In this document: one piece after another, positions 14,584 through 23,104 of the stretch
How positions within the stretch are numbered: the first letter of the stretch is position 1
Layout of the letters: every line of letters starts with the position of its first letter
From: JBHHYS01 sp046757645
Lineage (GTDB): Bacteria; Acidobacteriota; Terriglobia; Acidiferrales; 2-02-FULL-67-57
Direction of reading: 5' to 3'
NCBI GenBank assembly: GCA_046757645.1
Contig: JBHHYS010000030.1
Location: 1-27,770, forward strand
DNA: 27,770 bases
Made by a program: the position numbers and the translations under genes
The notes under the pieces: generated by a model
What the model saw: the letters and a program-made list of their open reading frames with translations, nothing else
What the model was told of the DNA's origin: nothing
The model's database searches: none

Positions 14584-16497
14584 ATGCGTGCCCGGCGCCC
14601 CGTTCGGAAACTCGTAGGGCTCTGGTGGCTGTGGTTGCTGTTTCTTCCCGGTCTGCTTCTCCTGCCGAGCGGAACCGGCACAGGCCAGGCGACGAAATCA
14701 GATGTGCTGCTTTCCAGCCACAACCTCTCCGCCACCGGCCCCGGGCCTGTCACCTCCTCCGAGCAGGACGCCTGCCTCTTCTGCCACACCCCGCACAGCA
14801 GCATCGTGGATGTCACCCCCCTCTGGAACCACGAACTTTCCACCCAGACCTACAACACCTACACCAGTTCCACCTATGATGCCGGGCCGGCGACGCCATC
14901 CACCGGGGTGTCGAAGCTCTGCCTGAGCTGCCACGACGGCACCGTGGCCCTGGGCCAGACGGTGTCGGAGGGCTTGATCCCTACTATCGGCAGCATGAGC
15001 CCGCAGGCCGTGCTGGGAACCGACTTGACCAACGACCACCCCCTGGGCGTCCAGCCAGTGGACGACGGCCAGTTGGTGCTGAGCCTCTTTCAGAGCCCGC
15101 CCCGCAGCAGCGACCCGGCGGTCCAACTGCCCTCCGGCCGAATCGAGTGCACGAGTTGCCACGACCCGCATAGCCAGGCTCTCGATGCCGTGGCGCAGGA
15201 TTTCTTGGTGCGCTCGAATAGTGGCGGGGTGGTCTGCCTCGCCTGCCACGACCCCAACCGGCCCCAGCCCAATGCGTTGAACGGATGGTTCTCGGGGGCG
15301 CACTCCACCGCGGCGAACACGGTGCCCACCAGCGTCTCCTTTGGCCCCTACGGCAGCGTCACTGCCAACGCCTGCGGCAACTGCCACAGCCTGCATGGCA
15401 TCGGGGCTGCCTCGGCAGCCCGGCTGCTGCGGGCGGCCGAGGAGGCAACCTGCAACCTCTGCCACGCCGGAGTGAACGCGTCGCCGCCCCTACCCAACGT
15501 GCTGGGGGAGTTTGCCAAGACCTTTGCCCACCCCACCACCATGCTTTCCGGCCTGCACGATGCGGCCGAGAATGCGTTTCCGCTCAGCACGAACCGGCAC
15601 GCCGAATGCACCGACTGCCACAACCCACACGGCGCCAGCAGCACCGGGGGGGCCGTCAGTCCCCCGGGGGTGGAGGCCGCGTTGCTGGGAGCCAGTGGCT
15701 TCAATGGCGGCACCCCCCTGCAACCGGCGGCGAACGAATTTGAGGTCTGCTACAAGTGCCATGCGGATAGCACGAATAAACCCCAAGCCACACCCGGTTA
15801 CAGCGCCTTCGGGCGGACGCCGCGACGACAGACCGACAACCTGGTCCCCGACCCCTACAACGCGCGGCTGGAATTCAACTCCACGGTGTCACGGCACGAC
15901 GTCGCCAGTCCGCGCGGCGGGCCGGGCAGCAACAACACCGTTCCTAGCCTGCGGCCGGCGATTCGACTCCCCAACGGCACCCCGGGACGCTCGCTGGCTG
16001 TGGGTACTTACATCTACTGTACCGACTGCCACAACAATGAGGCCGCCCGAAACTTCGGTGGCACGGGACCCAACGGCCCGCACGCCTCCACCAACCAGCA
16101 TCTCTTGGTGCAACCCCATCCCATGAACCCGCCCCCGGCTGTCCCCGGAGACCAGCTGGGCGAGGTGGTCTTTATCAGTGGGGCGGTTACCTATCCCTTG
16201 TGCAACATGTGTCACTACATTGACCGGGCGGAGAACCCCAACGCCATCCTGAACGATGGCACCTTCCGGCACCGCATTCACATCCGGGGGGGCAGTCTCT
16301 CCTGCGACAACTGCCATGACCCGCACGGCATTCAGGGCGGCAACCTGGTCAACAACCCCAGCTTGATCAATTGGGACCTGGCCATGGTCGGCCCCAATAC
16401 CGCCAACCAGGGCCCGCGACTCGATCGTGCCGGCGTCTACAGCGGCAGCTGCTTCCTGCGGTGCCACAACAACAACCATAACCCCAGGAGTTACTGA
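14584..16497 (+). CDS. Secreted large multihaem cytochrome, 11 CXXCH plus one CXXXCH
   Basis: 637 residues with a long hydrophobic N-terminal signal (about residues 10-30) and no lipobox. Haems 1-4 (CLFCH, CLSCH, CTSCH, CLACH) repeat the architecture of the small tetrahaem cytochrome: CHTPH, PLWNH, TYTSSTYD, LCLSCHDG, NDHP and CTSCHDPH in the same order. Seven further CXXCH motifs follow (CGNCH, CNLCH, CTDCH, CYKCH, CTDCH, CNMCH, CDNCH). Near the C-terminus a CFLRCH motif, six residues, suggests a twelfth haem attached by the rarer CX3CH spacing. There is a haem-free stretch of roughly 115 residues between haems 8 and 9. Last gene of the operon. Likely outer-surface or periplasmic terminal electron carrier; the electron acceptor or donor cannot be told. 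Confidence 0.92.
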   Translation: MRARRPVRKLVGLWWLWLLFLPGLLLLPSGTGTGQATKSDVLLSSHNLSATGPGPVTSSEQDACLFCHTPHSSIVDVTPLWNHELSTQTYNTYTSSTYDAGPATPSTGVSKLCLSCHDGTVALGQTVSEGLIPTIGSMSPQAVLGTDLTNDHPLGVQPVDDGQLVLSLFQSPPRSSDPAVQLPSGRIECTSCHDPHSQALDAVAQDFLVRSNSGGVVCLACHDPNRPQPNALNGWFSGAHSTAANTVPTSVSFGPYGSVTANACGNCHSLHGIGAASAARLLRAAEEATCNLCHAGVNASPPLPNVLGEFAKTFAHPTTMLSGLHDAAENAFPLSTNRHAECTDCHNPHGASSTGGAVSPPGVEAALLGASGFNGGTPLQPAANEFEVCYKCHADSTNKPQATPGYSAFGRTPRRQTDNLVPDPYNARLEFNSTVSRHDVASPRGGPGSNNTVPSLRPAIRLPNGTPGRSLAVGTYIYCTDCHNNEAARNFGGTGPNGPHASTNQHLLVQPHPMNPPPAVPGDQLGEVVFISGAVTYPLCNMCHYIDRAENPNAILNDGTFRHRIHIRGGSLSCDNCHDPHGIQGGNLVNNPSLINWDLAMVGPNTANQGPRLDRAGVYSGSCFLRCHNNNHNPRSY

Positions 16498-16555
16498 AAA
16501 GCTGCTCTGGCCGAAGGGCTAATGGGCTCGCCGGACGGAGGGGGGCTCCCCGGGG

Positions 16556-16614
16556 AAGCGGCAGCCTGGCGCCGCTTTGCCAATCTCGGCCCAAGGGCAA
16601 TCGCGTTGGCAAAG
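16556..16614. terminator. Inverted repeats between convergent operons, likely bidirectional terminator
   Basis: Two dyads lie in the 185-base gap between the 12-haem cytochrome and the convergent permease gene. AAGCGGC/GCCGCTT (16556-16562, 16571-16577) has an 8-base loop, and CTTTGCCAA/TTGGCAAAG (16575-16583, 16606-16614) has a 22-base loop. They share bases and so exclude each other. Neither is followed by a good U-run, so termination is an inference from position. Confidence 0.45.
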
Positions 16615-16682
16615 AACTGACTGAATCGGTGCCGGCAACAGGTTTCCGCAGGCCTGAATTTGCCCGCGGACGGGGCCGAGGA

Positions 16683-17885
16683 TCAGAGCTCCCGCAGCGC
16701 CGCGGCCACGGGCAAGCGCGCCGCGCGAATGGCGGGGAACACCCCGCCGATCAGACCCATGCCCAATGCGTAGAGCATCCCCTGGACGAGCAACGCGGGA
16801 GTGACGGCGAAGGCAAAGGCGATCTGGCTGAAGGTTTGCCAGTTCAGCGTAGCAGTGTGGAAGCCATCGAAGGCGAGATAGGCGAGCCCGCCACCGATCA
16901 GCCCCCCGACGAGAGCCAGCAGCAAAGATTCCGCCAGGACAGAAATGACCACCGGACCTCCGCCAAAGCCCAGGGCACGCAGGGTGGCGATCTCGCGGGT
17001 ACGTGCGCTGACCGCCGTGTACATAGTGTTGAGGGCCCCGAAAACCGCTCCGATGCCCATCAACCCCGCGACCAGACTGCCCAGAACGGTGATGAGACCG
17101 TACAACAGGCGTGATTGCTCCGCGTAATAGTCACTCTCCCGCAGCACCCTGACATTGAGCCGCGGATCCGTGGTCAGGGCCTCCTTGAACTCGTCAAAGG
17201 CCGCGGGCGAGTCCAGCTTGACATACACGGACTGCACTGTGCTGCCCCGTCGGTAGGCCGGCTGCAGGACTTTGACATCGCACCAGAGCTCTGAGTCCGC
17301 CACCGTGCCGCCCGCGGAGAAGATCCCCACAACCGTCCACTCGCTCTTCCCCCAGCGCAACCCGGAGCCAAGTTCAACTCCGGAGAACTCTTGCGCGGCA
17401 CCACTGCCCACGATGATTTCGTTCCGGCCCGGCTGGAAGCGGCGACCGGCCACGATTTGCACTCGCTCCCGAACCGCAAAAGCGCTCGGCTCCACGCCGC
17501 GCAACGGCACGTTGGCGTCGGTCCCCGACGAGCGCTTGGGCAGGTCGACGATTACGAAAAGCTCCGCCGAGGCCACGGGGCCGTCAGCCCCGCGGACTAT
17601 CCCGGGCGCATCAGCGATGATCCGCGCCTCCTCCCGGTAGAGAATACTGGTCATCTCGGTGTCGCTCCCGGCGCGCATTACAATGGCGGTACCGGGCGAA
17701 CCCGTCGCGGCCATGGTGGCGCGCAAGCCTTCCGCCATCGAGAGCACCGCCGTGAAGACCGCGACCACACCGGCCACCCCAAACACCGCCACCGCTGATG
17801 AGCTCCAGCGTTCTTTGAGAGTACGCAAATTGAGCAGGGTCACCGCGGTGACCTGAGAAACCCAACCGAAAGCATGGACGCCCAT
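16683..17885 (-). CDS. ABC transporter permease, FtsX/MacB type (second permease)
   Basis: 400 residues. An N-terminal membrane segment (about 30-52) is followed by a large extracytoplasmic MacB-type domain and three C-terminal membrane segments of the FtsX fold. The segment TAVSARTREIATLRALGFGG is the classical coupling-loop signature of this permease family. It starts two bases after the stop of the first permease. With that protein it probably forms a heterodimeric permease of an exporter. Substrate unknown. Confidence 0.9.
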   Translation of the reverse strand: MGVHAFGWVSQVTAVTLLNLRTLKERWSSSAVAVFGVAGVVAVFTAVLSMAEGLRATMAATGSPGTAIVMRAGSDTEMTSILYREEARIIADAPGIVRGADGPVASAELFVIVDLPKRSSGTDANVPLRGVEPSAFAVRERVQIVAGRRFQPGRNEIIVGSGAAQEFSGVELGSGLRWGKSEWTVVGIFSAGGTVADSELWCDVKVLQPAYRRGSTVQSVYVKLDSPAAFDEFKEALTTDPRLNVRVLRESDYYAEQSRLLYGLITVLGSLVAGLMGIGAVFGALNTMYTAVSARTREIATLRALGFGGGPVVISVLAESLLLALVGGLIGGGLAYLAFDGFHTATLNWQTFSQIAFAFAVTPALLVQGMLYALGMGLIGGVFPAIRAARLPVAAALREL

Positions 17886-17887
17886 GG

Positions 17888-19042
17888 TCAGATTCTTCGC
17901 AAGGCGTCAACGACCCGCAACCGCATGGCTTGGACCGCGGGCAGGATTCCGGTGGCCAGGGCCAGGATAGCCACGAAGACGATCCCCAGCAGCAGATCCC
18001 TCGCCGGAAAGTAGAAGATGGGCAATGCTCCTCCGGTGGGATCCCCGCGTTCGATCAGCCACCAAGCGAGCCCCAGGCCCAAGCCCCCGCCCAGCCCGGC
18101 CAGAACCATGGATTCCGACAGAACTAGGACCAGCACCAAACCATTGGAGTAGCCCAGCGTTTTGAGCACGGCTAACTCGGTGACCCGCTCGCGAACGGAT
18201 TGCATCATGGTATTGCCCACCACCAGGAGAATGGTGAAGAAGACCGCGCTGAGAATGGCGGCGATGATCGTACCGATATCGCCCACCTGCTTGGCAAAAG
18301 CCTGGATGAAAGCCTTCTCCGTGGAGGTCTTGGTTTCGTAGAAGGAGTTGGCGAACGTGCTGTCGATACGGTCGGCGATCTCCACCGCCCGCGCCGGGTC
18401 GTCAATGCGAATGATGTACCAGCCGACCATTCCCTTCGCAAACGCCCGGGCTTCATTGAAGTAGTCGTAGTGAAAAAGGAACTGCGTGGTATCCGTGCCC
18501 TCTTCAGCGCCGTCATAAATCCCCTCCAGGACAAATTCCCAGGTGCGAGAGCCGTCTTGGCGCTGCCAGATGGTGGCCTGGATGGGGATGCGGTCGCTGA
18601 TCTTCCAGCCATACCTTTCGGCGGTGGTTCGGCCGGCGATGGCGCCGGTGCGGTTGGCCATCCAGGCTTTCTTCTGCTCTTCCGGAAGGATGAATTCCGG
18701 ATACAGCCGCAGGTAGCGCTCAGGGTCGACCGGCATTTGGGCGAAAAAGTTCTTGGGGTCCTGGTAGATGCCCCCGAACCAAGTAGCAGAGGCGATGTCC
18801 ACCACGCCGGGGATCGCCTGGATACGAGCCTGATAGCTCTCGGGCAGCAACTGGATGATCGAGACCTTGTGAATCAGCACCAGGCGGTCGGCACCGGTGA
18901 CATCAATGCCCATGCGGAAGGCCATATTGATGGCCGCCAAATACCCGTAGAGCAGAAACGCCACCAGGATGGAGAGCAGGGTGAAGGTGGTCCGCACCTT
19001 CTTGCGTCGCAGGTTGCTCCAAATCAGCGGCCAGAACTTCAT
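17888..19042 (-). CDS. ABC transporter permease, FtsX/LolC type (first permease)
   Basis: 384 residues with one N-terminal membrane segment (about 21-43), a periplasmic domain and three C-terminal segments. The coupling motif reads RERVTELAVLKTLGYSNG. The ATG overlaps the ATPase stop by four bases. Distinct in sequence from the second permease, so the pair resembles LolC/LolE-like heterodimers, but the adaptor gene upstream fits a MacA/MacB-style exporter better. Substrate unknown. Confidence 0.9.
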   Translation of the reverse strand: MKFWPLIWSNLRRKKVRTTFTLLSILVAFLLYGYLAAINMAFRMGIDVTGADRLVLIHKVSIIQLLPESYQARIQAIPGVVDIASATWFGGIYQDPKNFFAQMPVDPERYLRLYPEFILPEEQKKAWMANRTGAIAGRTTAERYGWKISDRIPIQATIWQRQDGSRTWEFVLEGIYDGAEEGTDTTQFLFHYDYFNEARAFAKGMVGWYIIRIDDPARAVEIADRIDSTFANSFYETKTSTEKAFIQAFAKQVGDIGTIIAAILSAVFFTILLVVGNTMMQSVRERVTELAVLKTLGYSNGLVLVLVLSESMVLAGLGGGLGLGLAWWLIERGDPTGGALPIFYFPARDLLLGIVFVAILALATGILPAVQAMRLRVVDALRRI

Positions 19043-19734
19043 TCCACCGGCTCCGTGCTCAGGGTGCCTTTGTTGAGGTAGAGAGTGCGTCGGGCGCGCG
19101 CGGCCGCATGGGGGTCGTGGGTGACGATGACGATCGTCTTACCGTGCTGGCGGTTCAGGGCCTGGAGCAAAGCCAGGATCTCATCTTCCGACTTGCGGTC
19201 GAGATCCCCCGTCGGTTCGTCGCAGAGAAGCAGGGTGGGGTCGGCCACAATCGCCCGGGCGATGGCGACCCGCTGCTCCTGGCCGCCCGAGAGCTGCCGG
19301 GGATAGTGCCTTGCGCGATCGGCCAGACCCACCACGGAGAGAGCCGTGGTGACGTGCCGCTTGCGCTCAGTGCCCGACAACGGGGCCAGCAACAATGGCA
19401 GTTCGACGTTGCGCTCAGCCGTGAGGACGGGCAGGAGGTTGTAGAGCTGAAAGACAAAGCCGACATGCTGGGCCCGCCAGCGGGCCAGCTTGCCGTCGGC
19501 CATGTGGTCGATGCGCTCCCCCGCCACCTCCACCGAACCTTGGGTGGGCCGGTCGAGTCCGGCGATGAGGTTGAGCAGGGAAGTCTTGCCCGAGCCGGAC
19601 GGGCCCATCAGGGCGAGGAAATCGCCGGAAGCCACTTCCAGATTCAGTCCCTGAAGGACGTCGATGCGTTCTCCCCCGCGATGAAACACCTTATGCAGGT
19701 CTTTCACCTTGACGAGAATGCTGTCGGTAACCAT
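19039..19734 (-). CDS. ABC transporter ATP-binding protein, LolD/MacB type
   Basis: About 231 residues from ATG 19734, which has GAGGTGAGG directly upstream; an in-frame GTG three codons earlier is less likely. Walker A GPSGSGKTS, Q-loop FQLYNLLP, signature LSGGQEQR, Walker B LLLCDEPTGDLD and switch His in IVTHD are all intact, so it should hydrolyse ATP. The family energises FtsX-type permeases. The gene lies between the adaptor and permease genes of the same operon. Confidence 0.95.
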   Translation of the reverse strand: MVTDSILVKVKDLHKVFHRGGERIDVLQGLNLEVASGDFLALMGPSGSGKTSLLNLIAGLDRPTQGSVEVAGERIDHMADGKLARWRAQHVGFVFQLYNLLPVLTAERNVELPLLLAPLSGTERKRHVTTALSVVGLADRARHYPRQLSGGQEQRVAIARAIVADPTLLLCDEPTGDLDRKSEDEILALLQALNRQHGKTIVIVTHDPHAAARARRTLYLNKGTLSTEPVE

Positions 19735-19778
19735 CAACCTCACCTCTTCGGGTAGCCGCGCGTCGCGGTAATTCTCGC

Positions 19779-20990
19779 TTAGCGGGCGATGACTTTGTCT
19801 CCGTCCCCCAGGTCGTCGGGACCTTCGACAACCACTTGCTCGCCCCGGCTGAGGCCGGAAACCACCTCCACCTGGTCGCCTTCTGCCGCGCCGAGTCGGA
19901 CGGCGCGTCGCTCCACCCTATCCTGGTGCAGAACATAGACCACGTCACGCCCGGCTTCGCGGTGCAGAGCAGCCCGCGGAACCAGCAGGCGGGGCCGACT
20001 CTCACCGGCCTCTTCCAGGCCCAGGAAGGTCACCTTGACCCCCATATCCGGAAAGATGCGGGGGTCAAGCTGCTCGAAGGCGATGCGCACCCGCACAGTC
20101 GCCTTCTGGCGGTCAGCCGCCGGAACGGTGGTGATGACCCTGGCGGCAATCTGCCAATCGGGATAGGCGTCCAGAACCGCCTCGACTGGCTGGCCCGCTT
20201 TGACCCGGGCTATATAGCTCTCGTTGACGTCCACCTCGATCTCCAGCGAGGTCATATCCACGAGGGTACATATACCGGTGCGGGTGAAGCCGCCGCCGGC
20301 AGAGATGGGGGAAATCATCTCGCCGGGCTGGGCATCCTTGGAGATAGCCACACCCGCAAAGGGAGCGCGGATTACCGTGTCATCGAGGTCACGGTGGCGG
20401 ACGGCGACCTGGCGTTCCGCCACGGCCACTTCCTCGCGGCCGAGGGCGAGCCGAGCCTTGAGCGAGTCAACTTCAGCCTGGGCGGCGTCGAGTTCCGCTT
20501 GACTGGAAACACCCTCCGCCGCCAGCGTGCGGACTCGCCCGAGAGTCAGGTTGGCCTCATGCAGCCGGACCTCGGTCTCGGCCAGAGCCCGCCGCGCCGC
20601 CGCCAGCTGGGCCTCGGCCAAGGCCAAGTCGGCGCGGGGGGTAGCATTGTCGAGTCGGGCCAGCACCTGTCCTTCCCGAACCCGCATGCCCTCTTCCACC
20701 AGCACCTCCACGACCTTGCCGGTGACCTTGGAAGAAACCGTAGCCCGGCGTCGGGCGGTGACGTAACCGGAAGCGTTGAGCACCGCGCCGGACCGGCCGC
20801 CGGAGGTTTCCCGCACGGTCGCCGTGCGCACGCTTGCCCCCGGCCGTTTCCCCCGCCACCACCAACCCCCGAGAGCAAGAATCGGCAAAAGCAGCGCCAC
20901 CAGGATCCATAGAGTCCATCCCGGTTTCCGGGCGTTGGGGGAACTGCGGTCGATGCGCAGCTCCTTTAGGCGATCGTGCTCGTCTGCCAT
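19779..20990 (-). CDS. HlyD/MacA-type periplasmic adaptor (membrane fusion protein)
   Basis: 403 residues: one membrane segment (about 24-46), a biotinyl-lipoyl-like half (ATVSSKVTGKVVEVLVEEGMRV), an alpha-helical coiled-coil hairpin of about 90 residues rich in Ala/Glu/Leu, the second lipoyl half (DTVIRAPFAGVAI) and beta-barrel domains. It is the first gene of the exporter operon and would link the inner-membrane ATPase-permease to an outer-membrane channel. No TolC homologue is seen in the window. Proximity to the cytochrome cluster does not prove a link. Confidence 0.92.
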   Translation of the reverse strand: MADEHDRLKELRIDRSSPNARKPGWTLWILVALLLPILALGGWWWRGKRPGASVRTATVRETSGGRSGAVLNASGYVTARRRATVSSKVTGKVVEVLVEEGMRVREGQVLARLDNATPRADLALAEAQLAAARRALAETEVRLHEANLTLGRVRTLAAEGVSSQAELDAAQAEVDSLKARLALGREEVAVAERQVAVRHRDLDDTVIRAPFAGVAISKDAQPGEMISPISAGGGFTRTGICTLVDMTSLEIEVDVNESYIARVKAGQPVEAVLDAYPDWQIAARVITTVPAADRQKATVRVRIAFEQLDPRIFPDMGVKVTFLGLEEAGESRPRLLVPRAALHREAGRDVVYVLHQDRVERRAVRLGAAEGDQVEVVSGLSRGEQVVVEGPDDLGDGDKVIAR

Positions 20991-21263
20991 GGCCGTATCG
21001 GGAAGCGTAGATGCACCAAATCATAAACCAAAATGTGCTCTGGCGGAAATCGGAACCCAGGGCGCGTCCCAACCGCTAGGACTGTGCGTCGGCACGCCCC
21101 CATTGGGGCGCGAGTGGTGAACCGCGCGAACCGGTTCCCCCGGGACCTCAATACACGCCTTCGAACCGGAGGGGACCGCAAAGAAGGGCGGAGTGTTACC
21201 CCATGAGGCGGCTTTCGAGTCGGCTACCAGTGCTTTCCCATCGGAAGCGAGGCCGCCCCGGGA
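20991..21263. other. 273-base leader region of the exporter operon with dyads
   Basis: Non-coding. It contains CGCCCC-catt-GGGGCG (21095-21110), a possible terminator for the operon to the right, a perfect palindrome GAACCGGTTC (21128-21137), and further GAACCG copies at 21120 and 21162. A possible minus-strand promoter has -10 TATGAT (21025-21020) and a poor -35 TTCCGC (21048-21043) with a 17-base spacer. The GAACCG dyads lie upstream of that promoter and could bind a regulator. Confidence 0.4.
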
Positions 21264-21461
21264 TCAGCGTGGGAACGGATACATCAGCCAGCCCAGGCCC
21301 AGCCCGACCGCCATAAACAGCAGGAAAGTCCAGAGAAAATACTTGGCCCGCTGCCGCCAGTGCTTCTTACTCAAAAAGGTGAACACCAGCGAAGTGAAGA
21401 AAGCAAAAACGGTCATCGCCTGGAAGTGCGTCAGCTCCAGGACCTGAGCCAGTAAACCCAT
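21264..21461 (-). CDS. Small two-helix membrane protein, unknown function
   Basis: 65 residues starting at ATG 21461 with AAGGAG seven bases upstream, two bases after the stop of the preceding gene. Two hydrophobic segments (about residues 15-30 and 43-61) are separated by a basic loop (KKHWRQRAK). I do not recognise a family. Tight coupling to the preceding membrane-protein gene suggests a joint role. Confidence 0.75.
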   Translation of the reverse strand: MGLLAQVLELTHFQAMTVFAFFTSLVFTFLSKKHWRQRAKYFLWTFLLFMAVGLGLGWLMYPFPR

Positions 21462-21463
21462 CG

Positions 21464-21916
21464 CTACTCCTTCTTCCCCACCGCGATGTCGTAGGCATCC
21501 AACGCCGTCAGCAGGTTCAGGATTCCAGCACACAAAAAGAACACCGTGCCGTAATCTCCCAGCGCCCGATCCATGTATATCCGCCCCCATCCTGCCAGTT
21601 CGGCGACAAAAAACATCACTCCGGCGCCCAGGTCTCCCAAAAACCCGAGAAAATGCAGGAGAGCAACAAACAGCCCCTGGCTGCGAGCAAACGGCGGAGC
21701 GTACAGTTTGCCGCCCATGGCCAACCCCAGGCCCCCCATCACTATGATGGAAATAGAAAAGACCAAGGCCCGGTCGAATTTTTTCAGCAACAGGTGACCC
21801 AGCCCCGGCACCGCCCAGCCCAACGCGCCCAACAGCCAGGGCCGGCCGGAGGCCCGCTTCGCGGCCACCGGCACTTGTCCGCTAGCTGTCTTGTGGGTTT
21901 CGGCTTCTCCCATCAT
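21464..21916 (-). CDS. Polytopic small membrane protein, DUF6677-like
   Basis: 150 residues from ATG 21916 (the adjacent ATG at 21913 is equivalent), with GGGTGAG just upstream. Four hydrophobic segments. The opening WAVPGLGHLLLKKFDRALVF resembles small membrane proteins annotated as DUF6677 or TM2-like, which carry a PGLGH motif; that assignment is from memory. A longer in-frame reading to 22114 is a shadow of the peptidase gene. Confidence 0.75.
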   Translation of the reverse strand: MMGEAETHKTASGQVPVAAKRASGRPWLLGALGWAVPGLGHLLLKKFDRALVFSISIIVMGGLGLAMGGKLYAPPFARSQGLFVALLHFLGFLGDLGAGVMFFVAELAGWGRIYMDRALGDYGTVFFLCAGILNLLTALDAYDIAVGKKE

Positions 21917-21918
21917 TC

Positions 21919-23097
21919 TCACCCTAGGATGCGCACGATTTCGTTCTGCACCGCGCCGGTTACCTCGGCGCTCTCCTCGTCCACATACACATCCACCTCC
22001 AGGCGCACGCCGAATTCGGGTTGATAGATGCCGGGCTCGATGGAAAAGCAAGTGCCCGGGATGATCGCCCGCTCGTCGTGCGTCTCTAAGTTGTCCATAT
22101 TCGCTCCACTCCAATGCACCTCTTCGCCGATGGAGTGGCCGGTGCGATGCACAAAGTAGTCGCCGTAGCCGTGCTGCCGGACGACGCCGCGGGCCACGTC
22201 GTCCACCTGATAGCCGCGGATTGTCTCCCTCCGCGCCACCGCCCCGCGTACGAACTCCACCGCGGCGTCGCGGGCGGCGCGTACCACCGCAAACACCTTG
22301 TTGTAGCGCGCCGGTACCTGGGCACCCACGTAGCCTACCCAGGTAATGTCGTAGTAGACCCCCTTAGTCTGGCTCTGCTTTCCCCAGATATCAAGCAACA
22401 CCCAATCACCGGCGCGAATCGGGCGCGAGCTCTGTGGGCGCGGTTCGTAGTGGGGATTGCCGCTGTTTTCGTTCACCGCCACGATGGGTGGATCCGCGGT
22501 GGTCAACCCCCGGGCCGCGAACTGCTCCAGGATCCATTGCTGCAAGTCATATTCGCCCAGTTCCTTCCTGTCCTTCACGTGGACAGCGATGCGCTCGAAA
22601 GCAGCTTGCATGATTTTATCAATGATCTTCCCCGCGGCTTGGTGCATCCCCCACTGCGCCGGCGACCAGCGGGCCTCAAACTGCTGCACCAAGTCGGCGG
22701 AACTGACCACCTCTTTCCCCAAACTCCGCACCAACTCCACTGTGCCGGCGTCCACCAACGAAACGTAGGGAATGTGGTTCAGCGGCGAGTACTGCATGGC
22801 GATTGTCTTGGCTCGGCCCAACAACGCCGCCAGCTTCTCCTGCTGCTCCCCCCAGGCAACGTATTCGTGCTTCTCGCCCGGCAAGGGATCAAGCCGCGCC
22901 GACTCAATCCGGTGCACCAGCTTCTGCGGCGCCCCCGTCGCCGGAATGAAGTAGTACCAGCGCCGGGTTACCATCGCTGGCTCCAGCCCCAGGACGCGGT
23001 AGGCAATGGGGTCGCGGCAGTGGAAATCGTAGAGCAGCCACCCATCAAACCCCCGCCGGGGGAGCTCGGCCTGAATCGCCTTGAGGTCAAACGCCAC
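21919..23097 (-). CDS. M24-family metallopeptidase (Xaa-Pro aminopeptidase/creatinase fold)
   Basis: 392 residues starting at GTG 23097, preceded by AGAGGTGAG that overlaps the end of the symporter gene. The C-terminal pita-bread domain has all five metal ligands: Asp in LLDIWG, Asp in YYDITW, His in HRTGHSIG, Glu in SIEPGIY and Glu in RLEVDV. The N-terminal creatinase-like domain is present. It would act in the cytoplasm on X-Pro peptides. Its neighbour, an SSF transporter, may import proline or another product, but that is speculation. Confidence 0.93.
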   Translation of the reverse strand: MAFDLKAIQAELPRRGFDGWLLYDFHCRDPIAYRVLGLEPAMVTRRWYYFIPATGAPQKLVHRIESARLDPLPGEKHEYVAWGEQQEKLAALLGRAKTIAMQYSPLNHIPYVSLVDAGTVELVRSLGKEVVSSADLVQQFEARWSPAQWGMHQAAGKIIDKIMQAAFERIAVHVKDRKELGEYDLQQWILEQFAARGLTTADPPIVAVNENSGNPHYEPRPQSSRPIRAGDWVLLDIWGKQSQTKGVYYDITWVGYVGAQVPARYNKVFAVVRAARDAAVEFVRGAVARRETIRGYQVDDVARGVVRQHGYGDYFVHRTGHSIGEEVHWSGANMDNLETHDERAIIPGTCFSIEPGIYQPEFGVRLEVDVYVDEESAEVTGAVQNEIVRILG

Positions 23098-23104
23098 CCC
23101 GGGC

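Noticed and set aside
21121..21185. TTCGAACC segment resembling a tRNA T-loop
   Set aside because: The flanking bases do not form a T-stem and no acceptor, D or anticodon arm can be drawn.
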